The notes beneath the pieces were generated by a model. The model worked only from the letters and a program-made list of their open reading frames with translations. It did no database searches and was not told the origin of the DNA. 64,000 nucleotides of DNA from Halomonas urmiana (lineage in GTDB: Bacteria > Pseudomonadota > Gammaproteobacteria > Pseudomonadales > Halomonadaceae), in NCBI RefSeq assembly GCF_005780185.1, contig NZ_VBUI01000007.1, positions 62,001 to 126,000 on the forward strand, given 5' to 3'. Of the stretch, positions 63,526 to 64,000 are shown one piece after another. Numbering within the stretch: position 1 is the first letter of the stretch; each line of letters begins with the position of its first letter. The position numbers and the translations under genes were made by a program.

Positions 63526-63900
63526 CTACTCGGCGGCGTCGCAGAGCCGCCAGGCGCCTTCCTCGAGGGGCAGCAAGGCGGCGATGGCCGCGGTGGCCAC
63601 CACATGGGTGGTCTCCTGCACGGGGTCGTGAACGTTGAGCCCGCCGTGCACCACGCTGACCTCGGCGCGGCCGCGAGGCAGCTCGGCCGCCACCACCGCG
63701 GCATCGACGCGCTCGGGTTCCTGCACGCCGATGGTCACCTGGACCCGCATCTCGCGATGGTCGATGCCCAGCGACTTGAACAGCACGATGGAGGAGTGGT
63801 GCAGGGCGTCGTGCACGGCGCGACACGCCGCCTTGGTGTAATCCTCGCCGTAGAGGTCATTGCCGCTGCCCATTTCCAGGATGATGCGACGCTCAGTCAT
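63526..63900 (-). CDS. Lin0512-family protein
   Basis: 124 residues matching the Lin0512/CHP02058 family: IILEMGSGNDLYGEDYTKAACRAVHDALHHSS, shown here in two pieces, IILEMGSGNDLYGEDY and AACRAVHDALHHSS, and VQVTIGVQEPERVD. The function is unknown; members come in tandem pairs that probably form a heteromer. It overlaps the second copy (63893-63900), whose N-terminal part lies beyond the right edge. Confidence 0.87.
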   Translation of the reverse strand: MTERRIILEMGSGNDLYGEDYTKAACRAVHDALHHSSIVLFKSLGIDHREMRVQVTIGVQEPERVDAAVVAAELPRGRAEVSVVHGGLNVHDPVQETTHVVATAAIAALLPLEEGAWRLCDAAE

Positions 63901-64000
63901 GATCGGGCTCCATGTCGAAGGAGACGACGATGGCGGCGTTGGCGATCACGCTGGTGCCGCTGCCGTCGGGTTTGTCCACGTCCAGCCCGCCCTTGACCAG
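63893..64000 (-). CDS. Second Lin0512-family protein (N-terminus off right edge)
   Basis: Only the last 35 codons are in the window: KGGLDVDKPDGSGTSVIANA then AIVVSFD, and a short acidic end before the TGA at 63893-63895. The GSGTS and AIVV beta-strand pattern fits the partner Lin0512 protein. It overlaps the next gene by 8 nt, showing coupling. Confidence 0.7.
   Translation of the reverse strand: MVKGGLDVDKPDGSGTSVIANAAIVVSFDMEPDHD

Overview
The window is high-GC, densely coded DNA from a gammaproteobacterium. The closest overall match is a halophile of the Halomonas/Chromohalobacter group. The reasons are an E. coli-like MntR and its operator, a deo/nup salvage operon with E. coli-type DeoR and CRP half-sites, a sulfoacetaldehyde (xsc-pta-TauE) cluster, SbcCD, endonuclease V, YqjG and YaiI orthologues, and Pseudomonas/Halomonas-style interspersed GTGGGAGCG repeats. 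The genus is an inference. No rRNA, tRNA, CRISPR array or intact insertion sequence was seen.

Layout. 1-16 kb is mostly chromosomal housekeeping: an ABC exporter cut by the left edge, a MocR-type regulator divergent from a LysE-type exporter, an M23 peptidase with a LexA-like box upstream, pirin divergent from a LysR regulator, yqjG, yaiI, deaD, an EamA transporter, a decayed amidotransferase, argE, a homocysteine methyltransferase and a monooxygenase-domain membrane protein. 16.3-21.1 kb is a manganese module: mntR, a near-perfect MntR box, and a four-gene ABC importer whose two permeases both carry cytoplasmic winged-helix-like tails.

21.1-30.8 kb is accessory DNA of uneven composition. 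It holds REP-like repeats on both sides of a Fic AMP-transferase gene, a degenerate second copy of the preceding permease's 3' end, a NERD-nuclease/zinc-ribbon protein, a broken DUF6064 membrane gene, a Met-rich protein with a methyltransferase, and a nickel module (CsoR/RcnR-type sensor, His-tailed MFS exporter, HupE permease, membrane-anchor protein). The last two genes of the nickel module are each frameshifted.

30.8-47.5 kb holds sbcCD, nfi, a DUF2182/DUF1326 pair divergent from an unusual NTPase-GNAT-winged-helix regulator, DUF1415, an aldo/keto reductase, osmC, an amidotransferase/amidoligase pair, an MscS-type channel and an unrecognised membrane protein. 47.6-55.2 kb holds a dienelactone-hydrolase-family protein and the deoxynucleoside operon nupC-deoC-deoA-deoB-deoD-cdd, transcribed leftward from a shared control region with deoR. 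55.3-64 kb holds a CBS/BON protein and a sulfonate module: class-V aminotransferase and IclR regulator on one strand, xsc, pta and two tandem TauE/SafE permeases on the other, followed by a pair of Lin0512-family genes, the second cut by the right edge.

Most promising points: a single-protein regulator with an 11-bp-phased direct repeat in the intergenic region it shares with DUF1326/DUF2182; metal permeases fused to DNA-binding-like domains; a cluster of seven TCGACA/TGTCGA sites in front of fic; and a class-V aminotransferase linked to xsc where no taurine aminotransferase of the usual class is visible.
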